The translations under genes were made by a program, and so were the position numbers. A DNA stretch of 64,000 nt from Typhlomys cinereus. Its lineage: Eukaryota > Chordata > Mammalia > Rodentia > Platacanthomyidae. This document shows, piece after piece, positions 12,357 through 24,534 of this stretch. Within the stretch, counting starts at the first letter, position 1. Every line of letters begins with the position of its first letter. The DNA lies in contig JALPQD010000027.1 in NCBI GenBank assembly GCA_023101885.1, positions 1,992,845-2,056,844 of the forward strand, given 5' to 3'. The notes under the pieces were generated by a model. That model was given only the letters and a program-made list of their open reading frames with translations. It had not been told where the DNA came from and ran no database searches.

Positions 12357-12909
12357 GAGTACTAACTTGCCCTGCTGTAGTATAAGTTTATTGATCTTCA
12401 AACACAGTTCAAGTTCTATCAGTTCAAGTTCTATCTCCATAGCAAACAGTACCTGATTTTTCCAGGGTCTGTTTATTTCTCCCTCTTTCTCATTTCTTCA
12501 TTCCTTTTTTCATGCATATATCCACATGTACAGTGCTTATAAATGTCTATTTCTGCAGTGCGATCTGTCATGCACAGTGTTTGGCATGCTAACATCTTGT
12601 GTGCAATGGCCTAGCTTGCTTACACATTCTAGGTGACTTGAAGTCAAGAATTCTCTTTGTCTGTTCCCTTCCTTGGTATATAACACAATACAGAGGGAAA
12701 AAAAAAACAAGCTTATGAATTTCACTTTGATTGTTGTAAAATATCTCAAAATAATAACCCTTGCATTAACAAGATCATGCAAAAGATCAGATGTTCTGGG
12801 CTGAATAAACTAATTTTTATATATTACAAGTGTTGAGAGATAGTAATTATGGTTTAGTTAAGATCTTCGTAGGATGATCCTGGTTTGTCTTTTAATTAAT
12901 TGTTTATTA

Positions 12910-13160
12910 TGATGATTGATGTGTGTATGTATGTGTGTGTCCACGAGGTGGTTATAGGTTAACTTTGGGCTACTTACTTGGTTGATCTACACCCCAATTT
13001 TGGAGCTTACTGATCAGCAAGATGGCTGCCCAGCAAGCCCCAGGAATCTTCGTGTTTCTAGAGAAAGCTCTGGGACTATAGATCAGTCTCAAATTCACTG
13101 TCCTCCTGCCTCAGTCTGAGTTCTCAGATCACATGACTAGGCCAGCACTCAGAGCTGATG
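12910..13160 (-). repeat. B3-like SINE, diverged
   Basis: gtgtgtatgtatgtgtgtgt at the left, gcttactgatcagcaagatg and ccccaggaatcttcgtgttt in the body. Confidence 0.5.
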
Positions 13161-13449
13161 ATTGTTTTTTTGTTTTTCAGCGGGTCTATAATTTTTCTGT
13201 TCTAAAACTCACCATACACTCTATATATTGATCATGTGTCCCTTCCACACTCACTCAGGCCCCATCTCCACCTGCCAATCACCTCTCTTTAGCAGTCTGA
13301 ATATTCAGTCACAGCAGGTTGCACGTCCACTTTTTGGCATGTCGAGTAGGTAATCAGGCATGACATGCTGTAATAATGTAAACCTGTGTTCACTGACATT
13401 GTAGTGTAGAAGATGGTATCTTTAATACAAATAAATACATTTAAAAAGT

Positions 13450-13605
13450 GGAGTTAGGCACACCTGTAATGGCAGCACTTGGAAGATAGAGGCAGGAAGA
13501 TCAGGAGTTCATGATCAACCTCAGTTCATAACAAGTTTGGTGCCACCCTGGGATACAGGATACCCTATCTCAAAGCAAAGCAAAGCAAAGCAAACAAAAA
13601 ACTCA
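13450..13605 (+). repeat. B1 SINE with (caaag)n tail
   Basis: cacctgtaatggcagcactt, gaagatagaggcaggaagat, tail caaagcaaagcaaagc. Confidence 0.75.
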
Positions 13606-13924
13606 GAGTTCCAGTGCTTGGTATGATTTGTGTCTTTGTGCGTGCATGCATATTTTTATTCATAGACCTTCTTTCATTTCACAGGTGTCTGTCGAGTGTG
13701 CCCTGTGTGCCAGGCCCCACATCTGTCTGCCCAGAAGAACCCGGAAGGCCACACAGCTTCCACACCCAGTGATGGTCTTTTCCTGCTGAGATAGTAGGTG
13801 ACAGCTCTTTTCCTTAGTGCTCGTCTTTTGTCATTTGTACAATGACTTTTTTTTTAACAAAACCTTATATTATTTGTCAATAAGAAACTAAGTTTTTTTT
13901 GCATTTGAACACGTACACATTCAT

Positions 13925-14240
13925 GCATAAGTGTGCAAGTATGTGTATGTGAATAAGTTCAGTATGCATATGCATGCATGTGGAGGCGGAGGTCAGTGCC
14001 GGGTGTCTTCCTCTACCATTCTTCACCTTATTTTTCAGGACAAGTTCTCTCTGTAAACTTGTAGCTTGCTGCACTTTGGCTGGCTGGTCAGCGAGTCCTA
14101 GTGATCCTCTTGTTTCTGCCTCTTTCCCCTCCACTGGGGCTAGAGAAGATGCACCACCCCTGTGTTTTCCCCCTATGGGGATCGAACCACGGTCCTCACG
14201 CTTGTGCAGCAAGTGCTCTAACCCACTGAACTGTCTAGTG
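13925..14240 (-). repeat. B4-like SINE
   Basis: caggacaagttctctctgta, tatggggatcgaaccacggt, head cactgaactgtctag. Confidence 0.6.
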
Positions 14241-14954
14241 CAGAACTAACATTTTTCAAAGATATTTATCTCCTCACAGTATGCTGTTACTCCTTGAAAA
14301 ATTTTGCTTAAAAACAATGTAAAACCCTCCATTAAGTTAAGGAGAAAGGGGGTGGTGGCTGGGGATCGTAAAAGAGAAAATAAAGGAAAAAGAAGGAGAA
14401 GGAAGAGGAGGAAATGGATAGAAACTAACATGATCTGTTTCTAGGTAGTAGCATAACATGTTTTCTAAAGATTCTCTCTTATGCACAGCAAAAAAAAAGG
14501 TCCAGTCTGAAGTATCTTTCTGTGAAGCTGTCTCAGGTCCTTCTATTTGACATTTTATGAAACTTTTTAAGTCTCTTGGTCACAGAGCACTTAGTGAGTG
14601 CATGGTAATTGAGCAGAGGGTGTTTTCCAAGGTCCTCCCCGCCTCGTGGTGGCCATCACAAACTTTGCTCTTGTTTCTCTTCATTTCTAGTTCTCATTTT
14701 CAAGAAGTTCATGCCAGACTTCAGAGAGGTTATTTTGTACATGCATTCTCTGTGGTGACCAGTGCTGACATTCACACGGGTTTAGTGGGAGGATTTCTGT
14801 AACCTTTGTCTTTAGACCATTTCCTTATGTGACCTATTACAAGTATCTTTTGTATTCTATACACATTTTATTTGAAAATTTAGTTTCAAACAGTAGCCTC
14901 CAAATCTCTCACTACACAAAAATTTTGTTGTCAGAAACAAAATTTGGGGGGGTC

Positions 14955-15165
14955 TTCAATAATTTTTCTTATTCTTTGAAGCTTTCATATGCAAATGTAA
15001 TGAAGTTTATGCATCCATGCACTACGACCCACCTCAACTCCTTCCATCCCATCCACCCATTCTTTCTAGCCAGTCTCCTTCTCATGCCCACCTCCCCCTG
15101 TGTTTGTGATCCACTGGACCCTATCCAGCACACTCACATTAGCAAGCATCCAAGTACCCGCTAGG
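14955..15165 (-). mobile_element. Probable L1 3'-UTR fragment
   Basis: T-rich start followed by a C-rich segment with phrasing (ctccttccatcccatccaccc) like rodent L1 3' UTRs read on the minus strand. Low information. Confidence 0.35.
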
Positions 15166-16170
15166 GTATGAATGGCCCCCCCTTGTTAAACTGTTGAATA
15201 AAGAAGCTCCTCCTCTCCTGTCCAGCCCCAGTCCCGAACCTTCTTTCAGTTGGCACAATATCTGCTGAGATCCTACCTCCTCTGTAGCAAAATGCCAGTT
15301 ATTATGAAGGTGTTCTCAAAATTTTTGCATGATGCCCTATTGTTGCCTTCCAGCCTGTAGAAAGAAAAAAACAAACAAGCAAATCTGGAACTCCTTGTCC
15401 CAGATTACAAGTTCTAGCTCTTTCTCTTTGACCTGTACCACCACTGTGATAGCATGTCAGGCAGTCAGAGAGGAGGAGTCAATGAGACATGATAGTAGTG
15501 AACCAGCGTAGCCTGTTTGGACACTTTCATCCGAGCTGAGAGTGATGTTCAGCTACCCGTGCATCTCAGCTCTGTGAGGTCAGGGGCAACCCTTGTGCTA
15601 TGTGAAGATACTAAAAGCGATCAGAGCTGAGCTGACTCGCTCTGCCATGTGGACCATGTCTGCCAGCTTCAGATCAGGGTGAAGGGGGCTCAGCTGGCCT
15701 TGTCTGCTTCCTGACTTCAGTAGTGGTCCAGTGGCACAAGAGAAAAAGGCTCCTGCAGCCAGAGGGCCAAGAATCCTGATATCTAGGAAATTTTACTCTA
15801 GATCAGAGACCTTGAAGGAAAATGAATCATCTGTGACATGTGAAAAGAGAAGGCAAGACCTTCTGGGGCACTTTCTGTGAGCCTTGAGGGATCCACGAGT
15901 GAAATGCTTCCTGGGGACTGTGCAGATGCTTGGGCGGGCCTGCTGGAGTTCTGCTAACCACGGAGCAGTCCTCTGGTGGCGTTCAGGATCAGATAACTGT
16001 CAAAACATTGTCCAAGGAAGTTTGCCATTGGAAATACACAAAAACAAAGCAAAATGAAATCTCGTTGGCACTCTGCGTCCCTCCAGGGTCCCTGAGTCTG
16101 TCTTGAGAATATCCCAGTGGATGTATCGACCTTTCTTCTTCCTCATCCTTTCAGCTTTCTCTTCTTTTTG

Positions 16171-16347
16171 AAGCAGGGTCTTGCTATGTAAGCTGAGACT
16201 GGTCTGAAATGCATATATTGTCTTTCTCTTTTATCTCCTTCTCTTCTTCCTCCTTTTCTTCCTCTTTCTTTCTCTCTTTTTTCATTTTTTTAAGCAGGAG
16301 CTTACCATATAAGCTCAGACTGGTCTGGAATGCATATATTACCTATC
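16171..16347 (-). repeat. Tandemly duplicated B1 fragment and C/T-rich sequence
   Basis: aagcaggRtcttgcYatgta-type text followed by tctgRaatgcatatatt occurs at 16171-16226 and again at 16292-16347, period 121 bp, separated by TTCC/TCTT-rich sequence. A third related B1 piece is at 16669-16750. Confidence 0.6.
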
Positions 16348-16417
16348 TTCTTTCTCCTTCTCTTTTTTTTAAAGGTAATTTTTCAAAGTATCTATCTATT
16401 TATCGATCGACCGATTG

Positions 16418-16655
16418 ATTGATTGTGTGCATGTGTGTGCTTATCAGAGGGCACTATATGTCCCTGTAGATGACCAAGGGTAACTTGGGATCATCTTGGA
16501 TTGATTCTACCTCCTTTTTGCTTCACTCTGGGATTTCTCAGGTTCTGCCTACCAAGGCCAGAAGTGCAGATCACTATAGTTTCCACCTGGCATTTTTATG
16601 TGGGACCTGGAATCCGAACTCAGGATCTTCTGCTTGTGAGGCAGTCTTTCCAGTC
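16418..16655 (-). repeat. SINE, subfamily B
   Basis: Contains atcagagggcactatatg, gaactcaggatcttctgctt; head partly lost. Confidence 0.75.
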
Positions 16656-17277
16656 CATTCTCTTCTCTTCTGAGTCAAACTTTTGCTGTGTAAGCTCAGG
16701 CTGACCTTGAAGCCTGCCCAGCTCCCTTTCTTGCAGGAATGTGCCAGGTGCTTGCCTTGGCCTTGCTTTGAAGGTTCATTTGCCTTTGTGTCTGTCTTTT
16801 TGATTTTTTTGATGCTGTCCTCTCCCCTCACCCCATTTTTTTCCCTGTATACTCTGGGTGCCTCAACAGCCATCCATGAGGGAGAAACATGAACTGTGGA
16901 TGACTCTCAGCTCTGATGAGGAAATAGAGTCCCAGTAGATTAACTAAAATCCTCTGAGTATGGGTTTTTAATCCCCTGATTCCTAGACATAGAGTGATTT
17001 CATTTAAGAGATTGACTTAATCCCTCGCGGTTGATGTAAAACTATGCTAAATTTCAAAACAAAATTTGTCCCTTGCCTGGTTGATCACCAGGCTGTTGGT
17101 TGATCCCTGATGATGTTATTTTATTGAGGATTTGCATTCTCATTAAATGGGGATTGGTGCATGGAGCGCTTTGTATCTGCAGCTGCACTAGCTGCATGTG
17201 TGCCCTCAGCTGACACAGCAAAGTAACTGGATCGCCTACACTTCATTATTTTTTCAGGTTATTTCTTTAAGAAAACA

Positions 17278-18335
17278 CATTAATTTTTATTTATTTATTG
17301 AGTATGTGCGTGTGAGATATGTGCACATGTGCATTTGAATGCACACATGTATGTTTGGATGCTCATGTATGTGTGTATGAGCATGTGCATGTGGAGGCTC
17401 ATAGTTATGTATCTTCCTCAATTACTGTCTGGTTTATTTATTTATTTTTTTCATTGAGTCAGGGTCTTTCTTTTTTTTAAACATTTTTTATTATTATTTC
17501 CGCTCGTACAAACTTAATAGGTACACCGGTTCCCTCCCTCCCTCCTCCTCCCCCCAAACCCCCTGCTCCCCCTACCCTCACCCCTCCCTCCCCATCCCCC
17601 AGTGCCTCCCGCCCCAATTCCCAGAGAGTCCTTTAATGTGCATCCCTGACTCTCCTCTGGGCCCTCCTCTCCGATGACATACAAGGACCTAGTGGCATTT
17701 CCCTGAACCCTTTCCCGTGTTGCCCTTAAGCATAGGAACACTACTGTGGCTGCCAATCCCTTGCCTCCAAGGATCTTGGTGCCTTTAGCAGATGCTAGAC
17801 TTTGTGGGGTCAATAGTGTGTTGGACATTGTGCAGGACATGCAAAATCCAGTTATGATTGCTTCGGCCCTAACTTGTGTGGAGTATCTTGCAAATCACTG
17901 CTCCTCCCATCCTTTTGCTCTTACACTCTTACCGCCCCCTCTTCCACAAATGTCCCTGAGCTTCAGGATGGGGAAAGATTAGTCTGGCCTAGTTCTAGGT
18001 GGTTGATATAGAGTCTCTGAAGTTCTGGATTGTGGTTTGTTGATTTTCTTTTGCAGTTTTGCTGCTCCTGCAATGCCCTTCACTCCATCCTGGTGGGCAT
18101 TGTATGTCATCCCCTGGCCAGAGACAAAAAGCTGTTAAACTGGAGTCTTATTAGAGTCAGGGTCTTTCAATGGAGCCTAGAACTCACTGGCTGGCTTGCT
18201 TAGCTAACCTGTGACTGCTTCTTTGTCACTCAGGGATTATAAGCAGTCTTGCTTTTGCTTAGATCCTGGGGATTGAACTCTGGTCCTCATGCTATGGGGC
18301 AGTTACCTTATCCACCGGACCACGTTCCCAGCCTT
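17278..18335 (-). repeat. B4-like SINE split by L1
   Basis: Left part 17278-17470, right part 18154-18335 (gcctagaactcactggctgg, ggggattgaactctggtcct). The L1 at 17471-18153 lies between the duplicated 15-bp flanks. Confidence 0.75.
17471..18153 (-). mobile_element. L1 3' end inserted in an older SINE, perfect 15-bp target duplication
   Basis: The flank gagtcagggtctttc is present at 17456-17470 and 18154-18168. The T-rich end on the left and the C-rich tract on this strand show the element lies on the minus strand. It extends about 135 bp further 5' than the other two copies. The SINE it interrupts resumes cleanly on the right. Confidence 0.85.
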
Positions 18336-18390
18336 ATTATTATTATTATTACTACTACTACTACTACCCCTATTATTATTATTGTTATTG
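18332..18390 (+). repeat. (ATT)n/(ACT)n trinucleotide repeat
   Basis: Runs of tta then cta then tta repeats directly after the split B4-like SINE. Confidence 0.9.
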
Positions 18391-18616
18391 GTGTGCATTA
18401 AAATGAGTGTGTGTGCCTGAGAGACCTGAACTCCTCCTGGATTGCTGTACCTCCTTATAACTTTGCTTCTGGGTCTCCCAGGCTCTGCTTTCTAGGGCTA
18501 GAATTGCAGGCCACCACCATATTCTCCTGCCATTTTTAGCAGGATCAGGGCATTCAAACTCAGGTCCTTTTGCTTTCACAGCAAACACTTGAGCCCTGAG
18601 CTATCCTCCAGCCACC
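18390..18616 (-). repeat. SINE, subfamily B
   Basis: Contains ctcctggattgctgtacctc, aaactcaggtccttttgctt and a gagctatcctccagcc head. Confidence 0.75.
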
Positions 18617-18619
18617 TTT

Positions 18620-18800
18620 TTAAAAAATGTAAGCAATATTTTTATTTATTCTTTGATAATTTCATACACATATCTTGATCATATCCACCCAGTTCCCCCT
18701 CCTACTACTCCCAGACTCCCAGTCTCCCACCCTCTTGTACTCATGTCCTCTTCTTTTTGTTATTTATAAATCAGTGAGTCTGAACAATTTCATTTTAAAC
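18620..18800 (-). mobile_element. L1 3'-end fragment
   Basis: The motif tttgataatttcatacacat followed by a C-rich stretch matches the common rodent L1 3' end on the minus strand, as I remember it. Confidence 0.5.
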
Positions 18801-19114
18801 TTCATAGAAGAGCATGCATAATATTGCCTGTAACTAGAAATGGTATTTCTATAGACATAAGCAGAAAGAGATGGGATCAGATTGCTTTACAATCAAAAAT
18901 AGAGGGAAATTTGTTAAAGACATGGCATATATTGATAAGCTTCTATGATGCAATGTGCAGTTTGTTTTTATGTGTTTAGTTACAAAATTTAAAGGCTGCT
19001 TTCTCATTAAACTTAACATCTGTTTGCCTGTAAGAATGTTTTGTTTGCAATCAGTGGTGTGTATATATATATATATACACACATATATTTAATAATTACT
19101 TGGCTTTGTTTTAG

Positions 19115-19311
19115 GGGTATCGCACATAGTTAACACACTCAAAGTGAGAGAAACTTGGATTCACTTTGTGTGGCAGACACCGTCTAAACATGATGCATTT
19201 TAAGAGTGGTCTGGAGTTAACTGAGTTGCAGAACATGACGGTGCCCGAGGATGATAACATCAGCAACGATTCTAACGACTTCACGGAAGTTGAAAACGGG
19301 CAGATCAACAG
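19115..19311 (+). CDS. SLC38A1: SLC38A1 coding exon 1: 5' UTR end, start codon, N-terminus (res. 1-41)
   Basis: Exon with 75 nt of 5' UTR followed by 122 coding nt (40 codons plus 2 nt). The protein starts MMHFKSGLELTELQNMTVPE, which I recognise as the N-terminus of SNAT1. SNAT1 is a plasma-membrane Na+-coupled transporter of glutamine, alanine and other small neutral amino acids (system A). The start at 19190 is supported by an in-frame TGA at 19145-19147 with no ATG between, and by A at position -3. A second ATG follows immediately at 19193. The segment is acidic and Ser/Thr-rich, and is the cytosolic N-tail; S6, T11, S25 and S28 are positions I recall as reported phosphosites in human SNAT1. 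The donor is gtaagc. The exon ends in phase 2 and joins coding exon 2 to make Ser41. Confidence 0.96.
19145..19195 (+). promoter_or_regulatory. SLC38A1: Translation start context: in-frame stop, tandem ATG
   Basis: In-frame TGA at 19145-19147 closes the frame upstream. The first ATG (19190) has A at -3 and A at +4, and the second (19193) has A at -3 and C at +4. Both give the same protein bar one Met. There is no upstream ATG in this exon's UTR segment. Confidence 0.85.
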
Positions 19312-19683
19312 GTAAGCGAGTCTGCTCAACACTTGCTGCCTTTCTGAGAAAGGAGGGGCCCTTGAGTGCTGCTCTTCCCATTCATTGTCGTGAATTATTC
19401 ATTCACCAAAGCTTTGTTCCGCTGTGAGACACAGCTTGAATGTCTTAATGTGACGTCTGTGGGTCTAGTCTGTGCTGACAGACAAGGAAGAGAGTCATGC
19501 TGCCATCTTTTCAAATCTTTCAGTTGAGTCTAATAAAAATGTATAAATACACTGAACACCAACTAGCCCAAACATGCCCATGAGTCACACTGACTGTTGG
19601 GAATGTCCAGTGTCTCATTGGCACATGTCAATCAGGTATTCAACAGAGTTGCCTTTGTGGATCCTGTTAAAACTGCCTCATCA

Positions 19684-19985
19684 TGGGCTGGGAAGATGGC
19701 TCAGATGTTGAAGCAAAAAAGGACCTGAGTTTTCAGATCCCCAAATCCTGAGTGAAAATTCCCAGCTGATATGTCAGTGGCATGTAATTCTCGCCTTGGA
19801 AGATGGAGGCTGGGAAACCCCAGAGCAAAGCAGTGAGGAGGTAAAACAATCCAGAATGATTCCTGATGTCACCCTTGGGCCTCCCCAAGTACACTCTGGT
19901 ACACATGTCCCAACACACTTGTATACACACTCACGTACAACACATTCACACACACATACACAAAACCCAGCAAAACAAAAAACAG
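19684..19985 (+). repeat. SINE, subfamily B, 370 bp after coding exon 1
   Basis: Head gggctgggaagatggctcag; body gaaaccccagagcaaagcag ... tgatgtcacccttgggcctc; CA-rich tail. Confidence 0.8.
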
Positions 19986-20644
19986 CTGCATTCATCTTTA
20001 CAAGCATCATGGTATGTATGTGAGATGATGCTAACAATTGTGGGGCCTGAATGGCTGAACAGAGAAAGAAAAGAAGTGAGAAGTATAGAGATAGCAGAAA
20101 TGGTTGGCCTAGTAATGCCCACAATTAAGTATGATTTTGGACAAGTCCTTCCCACTCCTTGGACCCTGGGATTAGCAGTTTATGAGAGTACCATCGAATG
20201 TATTTATTTGAAATGATTCAGGGGCATTCTTTGTCTTAGTGACATTTTAGCAGGTGTTGGTGGCTCCTTAGTAGGAAGCTTTCTGGCTCAGGTGTTAATG
20301 CCTGAGGTTCCCAGAAGGTTGGGAAAAGAGAAGAATGTGTAGGTCTCTTGGTGTGGTTTGTTAGGGTCCTGGGGACATAGGAATAGGCCCTTAATTGAGC
20401 ATCTTTATAGATATCATTTCTGAATGTCTGCTCCATGTGCTGAAGCAGTGGGTGGCCCAAACCTGGCCATTACTGGCATAGACGTTCTTTCTCCCTTCCC
20501 TTATTGGCTGCTAAGTCTACAAATCAGATGCTCCCTCATTATTACCCAGGTATTTTCTACAGGTCAGGGAATATTTCTTATAATGAAACGCAAATACACT
20601 TCTTTCATTTTTTTTGAGCAATAGTTAATAGTAATTGCCATTCC

Positions 20645-20812
20645 ATTTTAAAATATTTTATTTTATTTTAATTTTGAGAGATAACAATCTCCCAGCATGT
20701 ATGTGGAGATCAGAGGACAACTTTCAGAAGTGTGTTCGCCCTGGGATTGAACTCAGGTCCCTGTGTTTCTGTGTAGGCTCCTTTACCCATTGAGCCATCT
20801 CACCCATCCAAC
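20645..20812 (-). repeat. SINE (B2/B3-related)
   Basis: gatcagaggacaactttcag, gggattgaactcaggtccct, head cattgagccatctcaccc. Confidence 0.65.
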
Positions 20813-21598
20813 TGCTCCCTTCTTGAGTGGAGAGTGTTTCACATCTATTTCCACACATTCTTATGACCATCCCCCCAGAGCATGTGTTCTGCAGATTAGA
20901 AAATAATTAAAAGCCAGTTTATCAAGAAGCTCAGAGAAACAAAACCACTCACCCAGGGGCTCATACAGACCTGTCCAAATCTGTCTTTCTACTCTCCCAT
21001 TCTGCCCCTGATACTTGGACATTGCTTCAAAAGCCCGGCCTTGATAGTTCTAGGCCATTTGGGGCACTGTACTTCACGAGTGTTTTGTAGTCCACTGACC
21101 TCTATCTAACAGTGGCATTTATGATCAATCACTACCTCTAACAGGTGGAAGGAACACTTGCCTGCTAGATGTCGAGGTCATTCCCCTAAACTGTAACTAG
21201 CCATACACCAAGAAGAGCTTTGGCTGTTGATCACTTGTTTTACGGAATTGGGTTCCACTGTTTCAAAAGCATGTGATGCATTTTTTTTTGCCTTAATTTA
21301 TTTCTCCACCTCATAGTTCATCAATCTTTTTCATTTCTAGATTTTTTTTTGCCTGAATTGGGAATTGAGCCTGAGAATTTGCACTTGCCAGACAGGTGCT
21401 GAGTTGGAGCCCCAGCCCTTGCTTCTTTTCTGGCTCAGACAGTTAAGAAAGCAACATAAAACCGCCTGAAGCTAAGTCAGCAAACATTCTGAAGACCGTC
21501 GTTGATGTCATTCAGAGTTCACTGAGTGACGGGCACTCTGCACTGCCATCATCTAGACAGACAGGGGAGAGACAGAGGGACAGAGTGAGGAGAGAGGA

Positions 21599-21696
21599 GG
21601 GCTTGAGAGATAGCTCAGGGGTTAAGGCTCCGCCTCACAAACGGAAGGAAGGTCCTTGAGTTCAGATCCCAAGTCCCATTTAACACCAGGCAGAGT
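21599..21696 (+). repeat. Truncated SINE, subfamily A
   Basis: Head gggcttgagagatagctcag and gagttcagatcccaagtccc, then the similarity stops. Confidence 0.6.
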
Positions 21697-22379
21697 GAGG
21701 AGATAGGAATGGAGAGAGAAAGAGTGGGAGTGAGGAGGGAGGCCCACGTGGCTTTGGATGCAGTGTGCATTGAATCCCAGCTGTGTCATAGATGTCCTTG
21801 ACCTTCCCTGGGAGCCTCAAATGATGCCTGACTAGAGATCCTTAGGGGAATATGTGCACAGGGTATTTGGTCAGTTCACTTCTCAGTCAGAGCAGTCAGC
21901 CCTTTCCAATTTAAATCCTGGCCTAACAGTTCCGTAATTAACAATGTAGCTTTGGCCACATGATTTAATTCCTCTAAATGAGTACCAGCCACATTTAGTT
22001 ACTATGAAAATGGATGAGAATATCCATGTGACCTATTGGCACAGTATCTAGCCATCAGTAAGCCTCTTAGAGTGAGAAGTATCAGCAGGAGTAAGACTGC
22101 AGCCCTCTTTCTGGCCAGCTTGCCTTTCCTCTGTGCCCCAGGGAACACTCTGCTGCAGGTTCCACACGGCTGCTGTTATTGCTCTTATAAAGTAGGTGAA
22201 ACTTTCACAGGTTATCCTAGCTCTGTCCAGAAAGATCTAATCTCATTTCCATGTTCATCTACTATCTTCACGATCTCTGTATGGTTATTGTAAACTAGGA
22301 ACTGTTGAACAAGAGGTGATTAAGATTTGTTCTTTAACGAACGTGGGAGTAATTCTCTTTTTTCTCCCACTTTTTCATG

Positions 22380-22725
22380 TGTATGTATGGTGAAATCCTT
22401 TGTATGTGTACACCTATCCACATGCATGTGGGCGTACAAGTGTGTGTACAAGCATATATGTGCATATATATGTACATGTGTGTAAAAGTCCAAGATTGAT
22501 GTTAAGATCATCCTCGATGCTCTTCTACCGTATTCTTTTGAGGTGAAATCTCTCAATCAAAGCCAAAGCTCATTAGTAAGATTAGTGAGGCTAGCCGGCT
22601 TGCTTTGGGGTTCCCTGTCTTTGCCTTCTGAAGCTGGAATTGCAAGGGGGCCATCATACCCACCCAGCATTTCTTGTGGGATCTGAACTCTTGTCCTTTT
22701 GCTTGCCTTGAACCATCTCCCCGTC
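22380..22725 (-). repeat. B4/B3-like SINE
   Basis: gattagtgaggctagccggc, tgaagctggaattgcaaggg, tgggatctgaactcttgtcc. Confidence 0.6.
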
Positions 22726-22974
22726 CCTTGGGGACGATCTTGTCGCCTACCCTGTAACGTTAGGGAAGCTCTGAGAAGTTACCTTAGCTTTCTTCTTGGA
22801 GAAGAGGCTCCTGGGTTTAGTCCTTATGCCCCCAAATTCTCCCTTGCTTTTTGTCAGTCCTGTTACAAGTGAAGTCTCTTCCTGTATTGGGCGGAGCTTT
22901 GCCCACTTCCCAGACTTTGTGGTCAATGCCTGTTGAGCTTCAGTTTGTTTTCATACATTTGCTGATTTTATTTA

Positions 22975-23095
22975 TTTTTGAGACGGTCTTTCTGTAGCTC
23001 AGTCTGGTCTGGAATTCCTATGTCGTGTAGGGTGGCCTTGAGCTCAGGGTTCTCCTGCTTCTGTAGGATTCAGACACATGCCACCACTCGACCCC
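22975..23095 (-). repeat. B1 SINE
   Basis: ttttgagacggtctttctgt, tctggtctggaattcctatg, gacacatgccaccact. Confidence 0.75.
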
Positions 23096-23399
23096 TTTTC
23101 ACTTGCTTGTTTGGTACCATTTCCTCCCTTTTTTTGTAGAATGTCACCATTTCAGAGAGAAGACCAGGAACAGGCGTTTAAAATATTCAAAACTCCTCTT
23201 TTTCACCTCCTTTGGGTTTTGAATCCTCAAATTGAAACAGTGTGATCTAATAAAGAACCTGCTTGGTAGAGGTAAAAATAGGAAGAATTTCTTTCGGTTT
23301 TAGTGTGCCTCCGTAATCGATCTGCTGTTGATTCATTTCTAATGTACATACTTTTTTAAATCTTGTGTTATTACTAAGCTCACATGCCTGCAACCGAGT

Positions 23400-23545
23400 G
23401 AACCCACGCCGTGGTGCCCATGTGGAAATATGGGCCAACTTCATGGAGTTAGTTCTAGTCTCCCACCTTTACGTGAGCTCTGGGGTCAAACTCAGGTCTC
23501 CAGGCTTCACAAGTACCTGTGTCTGTGGAGTCATATCATTGCCCT
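23400..23545 (-). repeat. SINE fragment (B2/B3-related)
   Basis: ctcccacctttacgtgagct, ggggtcaaactcaggtctcc. Confidence 0.45.
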
Positions 23546-24534
23546 ATTTTCAATTTTACAGGACAGCTTTATAATACTCTTCCTCCAGTGCCTTCATCCT
23601 TTGCTAAGGTTTCATTTTTTGGGGCTCACCAAAACACCTGCGTTAGGGTTTGGTTTAATTCAGTTCCCTGATGGTTGGTCAGATTCCGCCTTACAGTACA
23701 GACTGATCCAGTAAAGACTCTTTTTTTTTTTTTTAAATAATGCTTTCATCTTGGATCATATGTCACAGACGCCTCCGACAGAACATTTTAAGTCAATGAA
23801 AGGAACTTTTTTTTTTGTCAATTTCATTGCCAGAGGTCAGTGGTTTTTTTAACAAACGGTCACCTTTTTTTTTTAAAATGGTGAGATAACAGAAACTTGT
23901 GATTAAAGCTGCCTGACCTAGTTGTTTTGAGTGGAATTTTCCATTGCAGAAAAAGGTTGGTCTTCTCATTTTTTATAGTTCACAGGAATACAAAGTAAAA
24001 ATGTGAACACTGAAGAGAAGAAAAATTTGATGTGATGAAGTGATTAAAGGGGGTTTCTTTAAATGCTTCATACTCACCCTGCTGAATTTCCCTGTGGCTT
24101 CAGCTGCTTCCTAGTTCCTAGGTAGATGGTCCCCACTTTGTGTGTGTGGGGGGTCCCTCTGGGGTTTTAATGTGTGAGAGGATCATCCACACGGCAGGAA
24201 CTGAGAGACTTACAGGCGTCACCACATGCCAGATGAGTTCACAGAGGTCAGGAAATGTGGTCCTGGTAAGAGCGTGAGGAGGCTGGTGGGCCTGGAGGGT
24301 TTGCGCTGGCGGGAAGTGGCGTGGGGAGGAAGGGACAGGGGAGTGTAGGTGTCTGAAGTGGTCTCTTCCTTAGCTCTCATCTCAGAATGCTGGGTCTTGT
24401 CACACCCAGGACCCCATTGATGAGGAACTTACTATGTTGTGGAGAATTCTGAGAGATCTGTTGTTTGGTGCCATGAGCTGAAAGGGACAGAAATGGAAGG
24501 AATTTGACAGTGTTCTAATGTCCTTTTTAAGTTT

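Larger units (their letters stand above)
1..19114. other. Non-coding region upstream of first coding exon (probable intron 1)
   Basis: No open reading frame here resembles a protein I know, and the ORFs present are short and overlap repeats. The stretch ends at a plausible 3' splice site (pyrimidine-rich run then AG at 19113-19114) that starts the first coding exon of SLC38A1. Because that exon carries 5' UTR directly after the acceptor, at least one non-coding exon must lie further upstream, here or left of the window. I see no CpG-rich promoter. Contents are SINEs, LTR-like elements, L1 fragments and simple repeats listed separately. Mostly unique sequence remains around 1-660, 1450-2050, 5200-5850, 6055-6880, 9930-10390, 14250-14950 and 15170-16130. 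Being intron 1 is inference. Confidence 0.7.
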
